NCBI RefSeq assembly: GCF_031458175.1
Contig: NZ_JAVDXX010000001.1
Span: 806,001-870,000, forward strand
Source of the DNA: Pseudoglutamicibacter albus
Lineage (GTDB): Bacteria > Actinomycetota > Actinomycetes > Actinomycetales > Micrococcaceae
Length of the DNA stretch: 64,000 nucleotides
Direction: 5' to 3'
Positions 63,765 to 64,000 of the stretch are shown here, piece after piece. The first letter of the stretch is position 1; the number at the start of each line of letters is the position of its first letter. The translations under genes were made by a program, and so were the position numbers. Under the pieces are notes generated by a model that saw nothing but the letters and a program-made list of their open reading frames with translations, was not told where the DNA came from and ran no database searches.

Positions 63765-64000
63765 TTAGGAAGCAGCGGTGCCTGCCGCTTGACGGTCCCG
63801 GATCGCACGGTTGACTGCCGAGATCACAGCGTTCAAGCCAGCAAGCGTCGTGTTGGTGTGGATGCCAACGCCCCACAAGACGCGGTCATCGACTGCTGCC
63901 TCGATGTAGGCGGCAGCTCGCGCCGCACCGCCGGCCTCGAGGGCGTGCTCGGTGTAATCCAAGACTCGCACGTCGACACCCTCGGAGTTCAACAGGTTCA
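63765..64000 (-). CDS. leuA: 2-isopropylmalate synthase, C-terminal 78 residues (runs off the window)
   Basis: First committed enzyme of leucine synthesis. Only the end of the regulatory domain is present: GVDVRVLDYTEHALEAGG, then AAYIEAAV, WGVGIHTNTTLAGLNAVIS and VNRA. These match the leucine-binding C-terminus of actinobacterial LeuA. The frame stays open to the window edge; a TTG inside is not the start. Confidence 0.9.
   Translation of the reverse strand, partial: NLLNSEGVDVRVLDYTEHALEAGGAARAAAYIEAAVDDRVLWGVGIHTNTTLAGLNAVISAVNRAIRDRQAAGTAAS

Overview
The window is chromosomal DNA from a high-G+C actinobacterium, most likely a member of the Micrococcaceae (Arthrobacter-like). That assignment is inferred from gene content and order: mycothiol genes (mshA, mshC), the pupylation locus (arc-dop-pup-pafA), a naturally fused PafBC regulator next to tatA-tatC-helY, rbpA beside a polyprenol-phosphate-mannose synthase, and the actinobacterial bc1-aa3 genes (ctaE-qcrCAB and ctaC-ctaD-ctaF).

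Layout. 1-5205: fatty-acid module. An acyl-CoA oxidase/dehydrogenase (cut by the window edge) and a TetR regulator are divergent from a thiolase, a FabG4-type reductase and a MaoC hydratase. 5174-6370: mshA. 6622-6707: tRNA-Leu(GAG) with promoter and terminator. 6691-10237: gene-poor, repeat-rich stretch with a copy and a half of an IS256-family (IS1249-type) element bounded by one 8-bp target duplication, plus a second copy of the tRNA 3' end and terminator. 10238-17195: low-G+C accessory island. It encodes three small helical WXG100-like proteins, a 437-residue protein ending in a glycine-zipper membrane domain, two uncharacterised proteins and six tandem three-TM paralogues with a decayed seventh. 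I read this as a type VII secretion effector-immunity cassette. 17297-31000: M20 peptidase, acyl-CoA dehydrogenase, uppP, mshC, PAC2 protein, site-2 protease, trmI, arc, dop, pup, pafA. 30712-43675: two FKBP proteins, pafBC, tatA, tatC, helY, amidohydrolase, ppm1, rbpA, SPFH and NfeD proteins. 43787-47544: rRNA methyltransferase, def, DUF3054 protein, Lrp-type ligand domain, trpD. 47770-58556: respiratory chain (ctaE-qcrC-qcrA-qcrB and, facing it, ctaC-ctaD-ctaF) with an ABC-F/GntR pair between the two operons, then erpA. 58680-64000: M20 dipeptidase, DUF3043 protein, pyrD, uppS, recO and the 3' end of leuA.

How the genes fit together. QcrCAB and CtaCDEF build the menaquinol-to-oxygen supercomplex. 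Arc, Dop, Pup and PafA form a pupylation system with no proteasome genes at this locus, and Arc lacks the proteasome-docking tail. UppS, UppP and Ppm1 serve polyprenyl-phosphate metabolism. The outstanding accessory feature is the 10.2-17.2 kb island. Its toxin-like protein with a membrane-active tail, its small helical partners and its mosaic array of membrane proteins parallel the known TspA/TsaI and LXG/Lap systems of Firmicutes, but I do not recognise the protein families. All functional statements are from reading the sequence; no database search was run.
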